From Leifsonia sp. ZF2019 (GTDB lineage Bacteria; Actinomycetota; Actinomycetes; Actinomycetales; Microbacteriaceae): DNA of 64,000 bases. Below the pieces are notes generated by a model, which saw only the letters and a program-made list of their open reading frames with translations, ran no database searches and was not told where the DNA came from. Shown here piece after piece: positions 47,315 to 56,508 of the stretch. Position numbers and translations under genes: made by a program. Position 1 is the stretch's first letter, and every line of letters starts with the position of its first letter. The stretch is from positions 2,480,001 through 2,544,000 of the forward strand of contig NZ_CP065037.1 in the NCBI RefSeq assembly GCF_019924635.1, written 5' to 3'.

Positions 47315-47333
47315 TAAGGGCAGCCTAACCACT
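47315..47333. promoter_or_regulatory. Candidate DtxR/IdeR-type iron box
   Basis: TAAGGGCAGCCTAACCACT matches 14 of 19 positions of the actinobacterial DtxR/IdeR consensus TWAGGTWAGSCTWACCTWA, including TAAGG and CTAACC. It lies 66 bp before the ctaE GTG in the trpD-ctaE gap. Confidence 0.4.
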
Positions 47334-47385
47334 CTGGGGGTTAATTCAGACCCTTCAGGTGAGAAAACCACGGCTCCTTTTCAGC

Positions 47386-47391
47386 CATAAT
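47386..47391 (+). promoter_or_regulatory. -10 element CATAAT, leaderless ctaE
   Basis: CATAAT followed by GGGTTAC (7 nt) and GTG 47399. Supports this GTG over an ATG 9 nt upstream that would overlap the -10. Confidence 0.55.
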
Positions 47392-47398
47392 GGGTTAC

Positions 47399-48034
47399 GT
47401 GACGAGCACCTCAATCTCCCCTGCAGCGAATGCGCCGGCGATCAACCGGCCCAACGTCGTGGCCGTCGGCACCATCGTCTGGCTCGGCTCGGAGGTGATG
47501 TTCTTCGCGGGACTCTTCGCGATCTACTTCACCCTCAAGTCGACGTCGCCGGACCTCTGGGCCGCCGAGACGGCGCACCTCAACATCCCCTACGCGGCGA
47601 CGAACACGACCATCCTCGTGCTCAGTTCCGTCACGTGCCAGTTCGGGGTGTTCGCCGCGGAGCGTCTGCAGGCCCACCGCACCGGAGGCCTGTTCCAGTT
47701 CTGGAAGTGGGGCCTCGTCGAGTGGTTCCTGCTCTCCTATGCGCTCGGCGCCATCTTCGTCGCCGGCCAGATCCTCGAGTACGCCACGCTCGTCAGCGAG
47801 GGCATCTCGATCCACTCGAACGCCTATGGATCGGCGTTCTACCTGACCACCGGTTTCCACGGACTCCACGTGACCGGCGGCCTCATCGCCTTCCTCCTCG
47901 TCATCGGCCGCGCCTTCGCGGTCAAGCATTTCGGCCACAAGGAGGCGACGAGCGCCATCGTCGTCTCCTACTACTGGCACTTCGTCGACGTCGTGTGGAT
48001 CGGACTGTTCGCGGTCATCTACATCATCCGTTAG
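47399..48034 (+). CDS. ctaE: Cytochrome c oxidase subunit III
   Basis: Membrane subunit of the aa3 oxidase, 211 residues with five helices. It has [39 protein letters not shown] and [20 protein letters not shown]. The start at GTG 47399 gives [16 protein letters not shown] 47390 would add three residues. It heads ctaE-qcrCAB, reflecting the bc1-aa3 supercomplex of actinobacteria. Confidence 0.95.
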   Translation: MTSTSISPAANAPAINRPNVVAVGTIVWLGSEVMFFAGLFAIYFTLKSTSPDLWAAETAHLNIPYAATNTTILVLSSVTCQFGVFAAERLQAHRTGGLFQFWKWGLVEWFLLSYALGAIFVAGQILEYATLVSEGISIHSNAYGSAFYLTTGFHGLHVTGGLIAFLLVIGRAFAVKHFGHKEATSAIVVSYYWHFVDVVWIGLFAVIYIIR

Positions 48035-48060
48035 TAGAAATCAGGAGCTGACACCACCCC

Positions 48061-48897
48061 ATGCGTCCCCGACACTCCGGACCCGCACAGAACCGCAGCA
48101 CGGCGAAGCCCGTGCGCAAGAGCGGTCGCCGCCACCCTCTGGCCACCGTCGCCCTCCTCGCGATCGGTCTCGGCCTGACCGGCGGCGCCTACGCCGCCTT
48201 CACCACCACGACGGCGTCGGCCGAGACGGCTCCGGCAGCGGCGTCGCAGGCCAGCGTCGACGAGGGCAAGAAGCTCTTCCAGGCCAACTGCGCCACCTGC
48301 CACGGCATGGAGGCCCAGGGCACCGAGGCGGCGCCGAGCCTCATCGGCGTCGGTGCGGCCGCCGTCGACTTCCAGGTCGGCACCGGCCGCATGCCCATGC
48401 AGATGCAGGGCCCGCAGGCCCAGGAGAAGCCGGTCCAGTTCACCGACGAGCAGACCGCTGCTCTCGCCGACTACGTCGCCTCCCTGGCCCCCGGCCCGTC
48501 CATTCCGGAGCAGAAGTACCTCGACGGCAAGGGGGACGCCGCCCGCGGGGCCGAACTCTTCCGCATCAACTGCGCGATGTGCCACAACGTCGCCGGCGCC
48601 GGTGGAGCGCTCACCGAGGGCAAGTACGCCCCGCCGCTCACGGGCGTCAGCGCCAAGCACATCTACGAGGCCATGATCACCGGCCCGCAGAACATGCCGG
48701 TCTTCAACGACCTGAACGTCGACCCGCAGGGCAAGGCCGACATCATCACGTACCTCATGTACATCCAGGAGCACCCGTCCCCGGGAGGCTTCGAGCTCGG
48801 CTCGCTCGGCCCGGTGGCCGAGGGCCTGTTCCTGTGGATCTTCGGCCTCGGCGCCATCGTCGCCCTGACCGTGTGGATCACGGCGAAGTCCAACTAG
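48061..48897 (+). CDS. qcrC: Diheme cytochrome c subunit of the bc1 complex QcrC
   Basis: Membrane-anchored diheme cytochrome of 278 residues that carries electrons from bc1 directly to aa3 oxidase. An N-terminal membrane helix (~27-47) precedes two heme sites, CATCH (~79-83) and CAMCH (~177-181), with Met ligands likely in MPMQMQGP and NMPVFND. A C-terminal helix (FLWIFGLGAIVALTVWI) follows. Two hemes replace a separate soluble cytochrome c. AGGAG lies ~12 nt before the ATG. Confidence 0.95.
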   Translation: MRPRHSGPAQNRSTAKPVRKSGRRHPLATVALLAIGLGLTGGAYAAFTTTTASAETAPAAASQASVDEGKKLFQANCATCHGMEAQGTEAAPSLIGVGAAAVDFQVGTGRMPMQMQGPQAQEKPVQFTDEQTAALADYVASLAPGPSIPEQKYLDGKGDAARGAELFRINCAMCHNVAGAGGALTEGKYAPPLTGVSAKHIYEAMITGPQNMPVFNDLNVDPQGKADIITYLMYIQEHPSPGGFELGSLGPVAEGLFLWIFGLGAIVALTVWITAKSN

Positions 48898-48935
48898 CCG
48901 GTACTGAGCGTAGAGAAAGCGTAAGAAGGAGAACA

Positions 48936-50009
48936 ATGGCACAGGACGAGAACGGCGGTCACGAGCTGACGCCAGCCAGTTCGTCAGCCGTCGACGCCCA
49001 CCGCACGGGCGAATCGGGGACGGCGATCGTCGTCCGCGACGCGCCCGAGAACCCGGGCTTCCCGCCGCACCGGCCGCGCGTCACCGACCTCGACCCCAAG
49101 AAGGAGCGGCGCGCCGAGCGTACCGTCTACACGCTCTTCTACCTGTCGATCGCCGGAAGCGTCTGGGCCGTCGCCGCGTACATGGCGTTCCCGATCCACG
49201 ACAGCGACCCCGCGTCGGTGCGCCTGAACAACCTGTTCATCGGTCTCGGCATCACCCTCGCACTGCTCGCGATCGGTATCGGCGCCGTGCACTGGGGCAA
49301 GGCGCTCATGCACGAGAAGGAGGGCGTCGACCTCCGCCACCCCGTGCGCGGCAGCGAGGGCACCACCGAGCGGGCCGTCGAGATCTTCCGCCAGGCCGAC
49401 GAGGAGTCCGGCTTCAACCGCCGCACCCTGGTCCGCAACAGCCTCATCGGCGCGCTCATCGCGTTCCCGCTCCCCGCGGTCGTCCTCTTCCGCGGTCTCG
49501 CGCCGCAGGACGAGGACCCGGTCGAACTGCTCTCGCAGACGATGTGGGCCAAGGGCGTGCGCCTCACGCGCGACCCGTCCGGCACTCCGATCAAGGCCTC
49601 CGACGTCACCCTCGGCAGCGCGTTCCACGTGATCCCCGAGGGCCTCAACGAGACCGACGACATGCTCGAGCAGAAGGCCAAGGCGGCCGTCCTGCTCATG
49701 CGCCTCAAGCCCGAGGACCTGCACGTCTCCAAGGGCCGTGAGAACTGGAACTACGACGGGATCGTCGCGTACTCCAAGATCTGCACGCACGTCGGGTGCC
49801 CGGTGGCGCTCTACGAGCAGCAGACCCACCACCTGCTCTGCCCGTGCCACCAGTCGCAGTTCGACATCACGCACGAGGCCGAGGTCATCTTCGGACCGGC
49901 CAAGCGCCCGCTGCCGCAGCTTCCGATCACCGTTGACGCCGATGGCTACCTGGTCGCCCGCAGCGACTTCCACGAGCCCGTCGGCCCGAGCTTCTGGGAG
50001 CGCCATTGA
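48936..50009 (+). CDS. qcrA: Rieske iron-sulfur subunit QcrA
   Basis: Rieske protein of 357 residues with three membrane helices (actinobacterial type). The C-terminal domain holds the 2Fe-2S ligands CTHVGCP and CPCHQS, near residues 289-311. AAGGAG at 6-nt spacing fixes ATG 48936 despite the frame being open upstream. The stop TGA overlaps the TTG start of qcrB. Confidence 0.96.
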   Translation: MAQDENGGHELTPASSSAVDAHRTGESGTAIVVRDAPENPGFPPHRPRVTDLDPKKERRAERTVYTLFYLSIAGSVWAVAAYMAFPIHDSDPASVRLNNLFIGLGITLALLAIGIGAVHWGKALMHEKEGVDLRHPVRGSEGTTERAVEIFRQADEESGFNRRTLVRNSLIGALIAFPLPAVVLFRGLAPQDEDPVELLSQTMWAKGVRLTRDPSGTPIKASDVTLGSAFHVIPEGLNETDDMLEQKAKAAVLLMRLKPEDLHVSKGRENWNYDGIVAYSKICTHVGCPVALYEQQTHHLLCPCHQSQFDITHEAEVIFGPAKRPLPQLPITVDADGYLVARSDFHEPVGPSFWERH

Positions 50010-51622
50010 GCACCACAGCCGCCGCACCCGCGGCACCTACGCCGGTCAAGAGCGGTGGATTCACGGCAGCAGCCGCGAACTACATCGAGGACCGCACCAG
50101 CATCTCGGGCGCCGTCAAGGAGTTCGGCCGCAAGATCTTCCCCGACCACTGGTCGTTCCTGCTCGGTGAGGTCGCGCTCTACAGCTTCATCGTCATCCTG
50201 CTCTCGGGGACCTTCCTGACGTTCTTCTTCCAGGCGTCGATGGCCGAGGTCGTGTACCACGGCTCGTACGTCCCGCTGAAGGGCATCCACATGTCCGCGG
50301 CCATGGAGTCCACGCTCAACATCTCCTTCGAGGTGCGAGGCGGCCTGCTCGTCCGCCAGATCCACCACTGGGCGGCGCTGCTGTTCGTGGCGGCCATCGG
50401 CCTCCACATGCTCCGCATCTTCTTCACGGGCGCGTTCCGCAAGCCGCGCGAGCTCAACTGGGTCATCGGCTTCGTCCTCTTCATCCTCGCGATGGCCGAG
50501 GGCTTCACCGGCTACTCCCTCCCGGACGACCTGCTCTCGGGCAACGGCCTCCGCATCATCGACGGTCTGATCAAGGGTCTGCCGGTCGTCGGCACGTGGA
50601 TCTCGTTCCTCCTCTTCGGTGGCGAGTTCCCGGGGACCGCGATCGTGGGGCGCCTGTACACGCTGCACATCCTGCTGCTGCCGGCGATGGTGCTCGCCTT
50701 CATCGCGCTGCACCTGATGTTCGTCGTCATCCACAAGCACACGCAGTACGCCGCTCCGGGCCGCACCCAGGGCAACGTCGTCGGCTACCCGGTGCTCCCG
50801 GTGTACGCGGCCAAGGCCGGTGGATTCTTCTTCATCGTGTTCGGTGTCGTCGCGGCCATGGCCTCGCTCTTCACCATCAACCCGATCTGGAACTACGGAC
50901 CTTACGATCCCTCCCCCGTCTCGGCCGGCACCCAGCCCGACTGGTACATCGGCTTCGCGGACGGCGCGCTGCGTCTCGTCCCGCCGGGCTGGGAGTTCGT
51001 CTGGCTGGACCGTACCTGGTCGTTCAACATCATCATCCCGGTCGCGATCCTCGGACTGTTCATCGTCACCGTGCTGATCTACCCCTTCATTGAGGCGTGG
51101 ATCACCGGCGACAAGCGTGAGCACCACATCCTGGACCGTCCGCGCAACGCCGCGACGCGCACCGCGATCGGCGCTGCCGGCGTCACGTTCTACGCGGTCT
51201 TCTGGGCCGCCGCGAGCTCGGACCTCATCGCCACCCACTTCAAGCTGACGATGGAGGGCGTGATCCACACCCTGCAGGCGCTGCTGTTCCTCGGGCCGTT
51301 GATCGCGTTCGTGGTCACGCGCCGCGTGTGCTTGGCGCTCCAGAAGAAGGACCGCTCGATCGCCCTCCACGGCTACGAGACCGGTCGCATCGTCAAGCTC
51401 CCCGGCGGCGAGTTCATCGAGGTGCACGAGCAGCTGAGCGACTACGAGCGCTGGCGGCTGGTGAGCTACGAGTCCTACGAGCCGCTGATGATCCGCCCGA
51501 ACAGGCAGGGCAAGATCACCATGGGCAACCGGATGCGTGCCGGACTCTCCCGCTGGTTCTTCGAGGACCGGATGGTCCCGCCGTCTAAGGGCGAGCTCGA
51601 GTCGGGTCACGACCACCACTGA
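50006..51622 (+). CDS. qcrB: Cytochrome b subunit QcrB
   Basis: Quinol-oxidising membrane subunit of 538 residues. Heme His pairs lie in VRQIHHWAALLFVAAIGLHMLR and LYTLHILLLPAMVLAFIALH. The quinol site has PDWYIGFADG in place of the classical PEWY. A C-terminal extension beyond the eight helices is as in other actinobacteria. The start is a TTG overlapping the qcrA stop (TTGA). No nearby ATG or GTG is in frame, so initiation relies on coupling to qcrA. A terminator follows. Confidence 0.95.
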   Translation: MSTTAAAPAAPTPVKSGGFTAAAANYIEDRTSISGAVKEFGRKIFPDHWSFLLGEVALYSFIVILLSGTFLTFFFQASMAEVVYHGSYVPLKGIHMSAAMESTLNISFEVRGGLLVRQIHHWAALLFVAAIGLHMLRIFFTGAFRKPRELNWVIGFVLFILAMAEGFTGYSLPDDLLSGNGLRIIDGLIKGLPVVGTWISFLLFGGEFPGTAIVGRLYTLHILLLPAMVLAFIALHLMFVVIHKHTQYAAPGRTQGNVVGYPVLPVYAAKAGGFFFIVFGVVAAMASLFTINPIWNYGPYDPSPVSAGTQPDWYIGFADGALRLVPPGWEFVWLDRTWSFNIIIPVAILGLFIVTVLIYPFIEAWITGDKREHHILDRPRNAATRTAIGAAGVTFYAVFWAAASSDLIATHFKLTMEGVIHTLQALLFLGPLIAFVVTRRVCLALQKKDRSIALHGYETGRIVKLPGGEFIEVHEQLSDYERWRLVSYESYEPLMIRPNRQGKITMGNRMRAGLSRWFFEDRMVPPSKGELESGHDHH

Positions 51623-51640
51623 CCCGGTCCCCGTCGTGAG

Positions 51641-51669
51641 AGCGCCGGTGCGTGTGACGCACCGGCGCT
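51641..51669 (+). terminator. qcrB terminator
   Basis: AGCGCCGGTGCGT (51641-51653), GTG loop, and a perfect 13-nt complement (51657-51669), followed by TTC. It starts 19 nt after the qcrB stop. Confidence 0.85.
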
Positions 51670-51730
51670 TTCGCATTCCCACACGCGCCCTCTGTTGCCC
51701 GCCGACATCCGCTTTCCCCCGGAGCCTGCC

Positions 51731-52570
51731 GTGACCGATCTCCACCGCCTCGCCTCCTGGCTGCGCTGCCCCGTGTGCGCCGCCGATCTCGCCCCCGTGG
51801 ACCGCCTCGTGCTCGGTTGCGCCAACGGCCACCGGCACGACGTCAACAAGCGTGGCTACATCAGTCTGCTCGGCGGCTCGAAGCATGTCGGAGACAGCGC
51901 TCCGATGCTCGACGCCCGCGATGCCGTGCTCGAGGGCGGCCTCTACACCGCGATCGCCTCCGCCCTGGCCGCCGCCGTCCCGCAGAGCGCCCTGCGCATC
52001 CTCGACGCCGGCGCGGGCACCGGGTATTATCTGCGCGCCGCACTCGCCGCACGTCCGGAGGCGACCGGCCTCGCGATGGACCTCTCCCACGCTGCGGTCA
52101 CCCGCGCCACGCGATCATCGGACCGGATCGACGGACTCGTCGCCGACACGTGGCGCCCTCTGCCGCTGCACGACGCCGTGTGCGACGTCATCCTCGACGT
52201 CTTCGCTCCACGCAACCTGCCCGAGTTCGCCCGGGTGCTCGAGCCCGGCGGGACGCTCATCGTCGTCGTCCCCCGGGCCACGCACCTCGCCTCCCTCCGG
52301 AACGCCACCGCCATGCTGGATGTTCCCGACGACAAGGCGCTGGATGTCATCACCGCGGCAGCGCCTCTGTTTGCCCTCCAGGGGCGCGAACACGTCGAGG
52401 AGACACTCGCAGTCGACGAGCCTCTCCGACGCGCTCTCATCGCCATGGGACCGTCGGCGCATCACGTCGACGCCGGGACCGGCACGGGTATCGTCGGGCT
52501 CCCCTCCGAGACACGCCTCGACGTGGACGTTCTCCACTTCAGCGTCCGGGATGGCGGCCGCTCTCGCTGA
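51731..52570 (+). CDS. RlmA-like 23S rRNA (guanine-N1) methyltransferase
   Basis: SAM-dependent methyltransferase of 279 residues. An N-terminal zinc site (CPVCAADL...LGCANGHRHD, residues ~13-37) is followed by RGYISLLGG and the SAM motif ILDAGAGTGYYLRA. This combination is typical of RlmA/TlrB enzymes that methylate G745/G748 of 23S rRNA; some homologues give macrolide resistance, which cannot be inferred here. GTG 51731 has GGAG at 6 nt and is preferred to a TTG at 51695. It overlaps the convergent HAD gene by 32 bp. Confidence 0.83.
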   Translation: MTDLHRLASWLRCPVCAADLAPVDRLVLGCANGHRHDVNKRGYISLLGGSKHVGDSAPMLDARDAVLEGGLYTAIASALAAAVPQSALRILDAGAGTGYYLRAALAARPEATGLAMDLSHAAVTRATRSSDRIDGLVADTWRPLPLHDAVCDVILDVFAPRNLPEFARVLEPGGTLIVVVPRATHLASLRNATAMLDVPDDKALDVITAAAPLFALQGREHVEETLAVDEPLRRALIAMGPSAHHVDAGTGTGIVGLPSETRLDVDVLHFSVRDGGRSR

Positions 52571-53180
52571 TCGACTCAGAGCCGTGCGGGGCCACGTCCG
52601 CCCCTGCCTGCCTGAGGTGCCGACGAAGGTCGACGACACCCGCAAAGAGGTGAGTCCGTATCGAGAGGCTGTCAGCGCCCACGAGTTTCGAGGCGGAGTC
52701 ATCAGTGAAGAAGACGTCCTCGGCCGAGACATCGAGGGCGTCGAGGACGTGCTGGAAGGCGCGGACATCGGGCTTCGCGAATCCGATGTCGGCCGAGTTG
52801 AAGAATGCGTCGAATCGACCGCCGATACCCATCGCAGCGATCTCGGCGCAGATGGTGTCCGTTCCGTTGGTGAGCACGGCCGTCCGCACCCCGAGTCTCC
52901 GAAGTTCGTCGGACAGTTCCAGAACACCCTCATCGACGACCGCCGGTTGATCACCCCACTCCGCCACAGCTGCAGGGCTACCAACGAGCTCGCCGATCTC
53001 GTGCAGCCAGCGAGCTCGGCTGATTCGGCCCGTGGTGACGTCGTCTATGAGCGGCCTCGAGAAGGCGACACTCTCCAACCGCCCCGCCGTAAGGCCATAT
53101 CTCCGCTCGATATCGACGACGACCTCGGGATCGAAGTTCCGGACGACTCCGTCGAGGTCGAAGAGCACGACACGAATCAT
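52539..53180 (-). CDS. HAD family hydrolase
   Basis: Phosphatase-like protein of 213 residues. Motif I is VLFDLDGV, motif II VLTNGT, motif III GFAKPD and motif IV FFTDDS, all intact. Substrate unknown; sugar or nucleotide phosphates are typical. AAAGGA fixes ATG 53180 rather than an upstream in-frame start at 53234. It lies behind the cta terminator on the same strand. Confidence 0.87.
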   Translation of the reverse strand: MIRVVLFDLDGVVRNFDPEVVVDIERRYGLTAGRLESVAFSRPLIDDVTTGRISRARWLHEIGELVGSPAAVAEWGDQPAVVDEGVLELSDELRRLGVRTAVLTNGTDTICAEIAAMGIGGRFDAFFNSADIGFAKPDVRAFQHVLDALDVSAEDVFFTDDSASKLVGADSLSIRTHLFAGVVDLRRHLRQAGADVAPHGSESISESGRHPGR

Positions 53181-53230
53181 TCGACGATCCTTTCCCCTCG
53201 GCCCACATCGCCACAGGTGGTCGGACGACG

Positions 53231-53266
53231 CCACTGGGCCGTCCCCCGAAGGAGACGGCCCAGTGG
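53231..53266 (-). terminator. ctaCDF terminator
   Basis: Perfect 13-bp inverted repeat (CCACTGGGCCGTC at 53231-53243, complement at 53254-53266) with a 10-nt loop, 25 nt after the ctaF stop and before the HAD gene. Confidence 0.85.
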
Positions 53267-53291
53267 ATGAGAGTCGTTCAGCGGTTGACGC

Positions 53292-53714
53292 TCAGCGCGC
53301 GAAGTACCCGCGGTAGTACTCGAAGACCCAGCCGACGATGCAGACGAGGCTGAAGGCCACACCGATGAAGCAGATCCAGAATCCGACGGCGAGGCCGAGG
53401 ATCACCAGTGCTGCGCCGGCCGCCAGCGCGATCGGCCACCAGCTCCACGGGCTGAAGTGCCCGAGCTCCGGGTCGCCGTCGTCGATGTTGGCGTCGAGGC
53501 GGTCCTCCGGCAGCTCTCCGCCCTGGGAGGCATGCGAGCGGCCGATGTAGAACGCGATGAATGCAGCCAGGATGGCGCTCAGGACGAGCGCGACCGTACC
53601 GACCCACTCGACCTTCCCGTGCATCGGGTCGAGCAGGCTCCAGGCGGTGTAGACCACCGCGGAGAGGATGAAGAAGATCGAGAGGATCCAGAAGAGGATT
53701 GCATTTGCTCTCAT
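53292..53714 (-). CDS. ctaF: Cytochrome c oxidase subunit IV, actinobacterial CtaF
   Basis: Small oxidase subunit of 140 residues with four membrane helices: two before and two after a hydrophilic loop (SHASQGGELPEDRLDANIDD). It contains FSPWSWWPIALAAGAAL. It starts 3 nt after ctaD and is the last gene of ctaCDF. Confidence 0.93.
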   Translation of the reverse strand: MRANAILFWILSIFFILSAVVYTAWSLLDPMHGKVEWVGTVALVLSAILAAFIAFYIGRSHASQGGELPEDRLDANIDDGDPELGHFSPWSWWPIALAAGAALVILGLAVGFWICFIGVAFSLVCIVGWVFEYYRGYFAR

Positions 53715-53717
53715 GGG

Positions 53718-55466
53718 CTACTTCACCTCGTTGTTCGCGACGTCGAGCACCGGGGCATCCGGGGCGTCCTTGGCACCGCCGACGCCGATCGGGATTCCCG
53801 CCTCGGGGTGGTTCAGGTCGAACGCGGGCGACTCGGAACGGATGCGCGGGATCGACGTGAAGTTGTGGCGCGGCGGCGGGCAGCTGGTCGCCCACTCGAG
53901 CGAGCGGCTGTAGCCCCACGGGTCGTTGACCGTGACCTTGGGCGCGTTGCGCGCCGTCAGGTAGACGTTCACGAAGAACGGGATCATCGAGATCGCGAGG
54001 ATTCCGGCGCCGATCGACGACAGCTGGTTCATCCAGGTGAAGCCGTCGGTGGGCAGGTAGGTCGCGTACCGACGCGGCATGCCGACGACGCCCAGCCAGT
54101 GCTGCACGAGGAAGGTCGTGTGGAAGCCGATGAAGAGCAGCCAGAAGTGCCACTTGCCGAGCCGGTCGTTGAGCATCTTGCCCGTCCACTTGGGCCACCA
54201 GAAGTAGAACCCTGCGAACATCGCGAACACGACGGTGCCGAAGACGACGTAGTGGAAGTGGGCGACGACGAAGTACGTGTCGGAGACGTGGAAGTCGAGT
54301 GGCGGGGAAGCCAGGATGACACCCGTCAGACCACCGAAGGTGAACGTGATCAGGAAGCCGATCGACCACAGCATGGGCGATTCGAAGGTCAACGAACCGC
54401 GCCACATGGTGCCGACCCAGTTGAAGATCTTCACACCGGTCGGGACCGCGATGAGCATCGTCATGAGCGAGAACCACGGCAGCAGGACCGAGCCGGTCAC
54501 GTACATGTGGTGGGCCCACACGGTGACGGAGAGGGCGGCGATCGCGATCGTCGCGTAGATGAGGGTCTTGTACCCGAAGATCGGCTTGCGGCTGAACACC
54601 GGGAAGATCTCGGAGACGATGCCGAAGAACGGCAGCGCGATGATGTACACCTCGGGATGGCCGAAGAACCAGAACAGGTGCTGCCAGAGGAGGGCTCCCC
54701 CGTTGGCGGCGTCGTAGATGTGGGCGTCGAACACGCGGTCGGCGGCGAGGGCGAACATCGCGGCGGCGAGCACCGGGAAGGCCATCAGCACGAGGATCGA
54801 CGTCACCAGGGTGTTCCAGGTGAAGATCGGCATGCGGAACATGGTCATGCCCGGAGCACGCATCGTGATGATGGTGGTGATGAAGTTCACCGCGCCGAGG
54901 ATCGTGCCGAACCCGGAGAGGCCGAGGCCGAGCACCCAGAGGTTGCCGCCGATGCCGGGTGAGAACGTCGTGCTCGACAACGGCGCGTAGGCGAACCATC
55001 CGAACGAGGCCGCGCCCTGGGGGGTGAGGAATCCGGCGACCGCGATGAGCGAGCCGAAGGAGTAGAACCAGTAGGCCAGCGCGTTCAGCCGCGGGAACGC
55101 GACGTCGGGCGCACCGATCTGGAGCGGCATGAGCACGTTGGCGAAGCCGGCGAAGAGCGGCGTCGCGAACATGAGCAGCATGATCGTGCCGTGCATGGTG
55201 AAGAGCTGGTTGTACTGCTCTTTGGTGGCCACCACCTGCAGGCCCGGCTCGAAGAGCTGTGCCCGGATGATGAGCGCCATCACGCCGCCGATGAGGAAGT
55301 ACACGAAGGACGAGATGAGGTACATGTACCCGATCGTCTTGTGGTCCGTCGACGTGATGTAGTTCACGAGGATGTTGCCCTTGCGCTCGATGCCGTTGGC
55401 ACTGAGGATCGTGGGCTTCGGCGCGGGAGCGGTGGTCGCCCCGGGCGCCGGTGCTGTCGTCGTCAT
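53718..55466 (-). CDS. ctaD: Cytochrome c oxidase subunit I
   Basis: Catalytic heme-copper subunit of the aa3 oxidase, 582 residues with 12 helices. Heme a ligand His is in [11 protein letters not shown]. The CuB/Tyr centre is [10 protein letters not shown], the HH pair is in [10 protein letters not shown], and heme ligands are in [11 protein letters not shown]. The N-terminal Ala/Pro segment and acidic C-terminal tail match actinobacterial CtaD. AGGA precedes the ATG, 9 nt after ctaC. Confidence 0.97.
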   Translation of the reverse strand: MTTTAPAPGATTAPAPKPTILSANGIERKGNILVNYITSTDHKTIGYMYLISSFVYFLIGGVMALIIRAQLFEPGLQVVATKEQYNQLFTMHGTIMLLMFATPLFAGFANVLMPLQIGAPDVAFPRLNALAYWFYSFGSLIAVAGFLTPQGAASFGWFAYAPLSSTTFSPGIGGNLWVLGLGLSGFGTILGAVNFITTIITMRAPGMTMFRMPIFTWNTLVTSILVLMAFPVLAAAMFALAADRVFDAHIYDAANGGALLWQHLFWFFGHPEVYIIALPFFGIVSEIFPVFSRKPIFGYKTLIYATIAIAALSVTVWAHHMYVTGSVLLPWFSLMTMLIAVPTGVKIFNWVGTMWRGSLTFESPMLWSIGFLITFTFGGLTGVILASPPLDFHVSDTYFVVAHFHYVVFGTVVFAMFAGFYFWWPKWTGKMLNDRLGKWHFWLLFIGFHTTFLVQHWLGVVGMPRRYATYLPTDGFTWMNQLSSIGAGILAISMIPFFVNVYLTARNAPKVTVNDPWGYSRSLEWATSCPPPRHNFTSIPRIRSESPAFDLNHPEAGIPIGVGGAKDAPDAPVLDVANNEVK

Positions 55467-55475
55467 CGGTGTGTC

Positions 55476-56363
55476 CTACTCGTTGCCCTGAGGAGCGCCC
55501 GTTCCGGGCAGGTTCTGGTTGCGGTCGTACTCAGACCCGAGCTGACCCTTGAAGCCCTGGTCGCGCAGGCTCTGGATGTGGGCGTCGTACTCGGCCTGCG
55601 GCACGATCTTCACGTTGAAGAGCATCGCCGAGTGGTACTCGCCGCACAGCTCGGCGCACTTGCCGACGAACGTGCCGGTGCGGCCCGTCGTCTCGAAGTA
55701 CATGTAGTTGGTCTTGCCCGGGATGACGTCCTTCTTGTAGAGCATCGCCGGCACCCAGAAGGAGTGGATCACGTCGCGCGAGTCCAGCTGGATGGTGATC
55801 TTCTTGTTCTCGGGCAGGTACAGGGTCGGGATCGACCCCTCCTGCACGGAGCCGGGGGTGGCGCTCGCGTCGTCCGGCTGGACCTGGATGCCCGGGTCGT
55901 ACACGTTGTCCGTCACGTAGTTGAAGTCCCACGCCCACTGCTTGGCGTAGACCTGGATCTTGAGGTCCGGGTTCGCGTACGGCTTCTCGATCGCGTTCTG
56001 GTCCCGCGCGGTGAAGGCGAAGAAGCCCAGCACCAGGATGAGCGGGACGATCGTGTAGAAGATCTCGATCGGCATGTTGTAGCGCAGCTGCGCCGGGAGA
56101 CCGGTCTGGCCCTTGCGGCGGCGGAAGACGATGACCGCCCAGACGATCAGGCCCCAGACGATGACGCCGACGATCAGGAGCACGATCCAACTCGTCACCC
56201 ACAGACCGCTGATGCGCTCGGTGTGGTTGGTGACGGGCTGTTCGCCCTCGACGAATCCCGGGAGGAATCCGTTCAGCTGTGCTTGCGTGCAACCCGCGAG
56301 AACGACGGCGAGCGTCGCTGCGATCGGGATGGCAGCCCATCGGAGACGGCGATTGTGACGCAC
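55476..56363 (-). CDS. ctaC: Cytochrome c oxidase subunit II, lipoprotein
   Basis: CuA-bearing subunit of 295 residues. A lipoprotein signal ends in LAGC (Cys25). Two membrane helices follow, then the external cupredoxin domain with IHSFWVPAMLYKKD and the CuA site CAELCGEYHSAMLF. It receives electrons from QcrC. The GTG start is set by GAAAGGT. The ~90-bp upstream gap up to the erpA terminator holds its promoter, not clearly defined (TAGGGT on the minus strand is one candidate). Confidence 0.96.
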   Translation of the reverse strand: MRHNRRLRWAAIPIAATLAVVLAGCTQAQLNGFLPGFVEGEQPVTNHTERISGLWVTSWIVLLIVGVIVWGLIVWAVIVFRRRKGQTGLPAQLRYNMPIEIFYTIVPLILVLGFFAFTARDQNAIEKPYANPDLKIQVYAKQWAWDFNYVTDNVYDPGIQVQPDDASATPGSVQEGSIPTLYLPENKKITIQLDSRDVIHSFWVPAMLYKKDVIPGKTNYMYFETTGRTGTFVGKCAELCGEYHSAMLFNVKIVPQAEYDAHIQSLRDQGFKGQLGSEYDRNQNLPGTGAPQGNE

Positions 56364-56452
56364 CGGTGACCTTTCGAGTGACTTCTGGGACAGTTCACAT
56401 CCAAATGTATGTGGCTCTCCCTACCCTACTCCGCCGGACACCCTGATTCGAA

Positions 56453-56492
56453 CACAATGGGCCGCCCTCGAGGGGCGGCCCATTGTGTTTTT
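56453..56492. terminator. Strong terminator between erpA and ctaC
   Basis: 15-bp perfect inverted repeat (CACAATGGGCCGCCC at 56453-56467, complement at 56473-56487) with a 5-nt loop, followed on the plus strand by TTTTT (56488-56492). erpA ends 17 bp to its right on the minus strand, so the T-tract is on the unexpected side. Confidence 0.88.
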
Positions 56493-56508
56493 GTGTGCTA
56501 TGCGACGA

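Noticed and set aside
49946..52090. Reverse-strand open frame of 714 codons opposite qcrB and the RlmA-like gene
   Set aside because: Shadow frame; both plus-strand genes have clear motifs.
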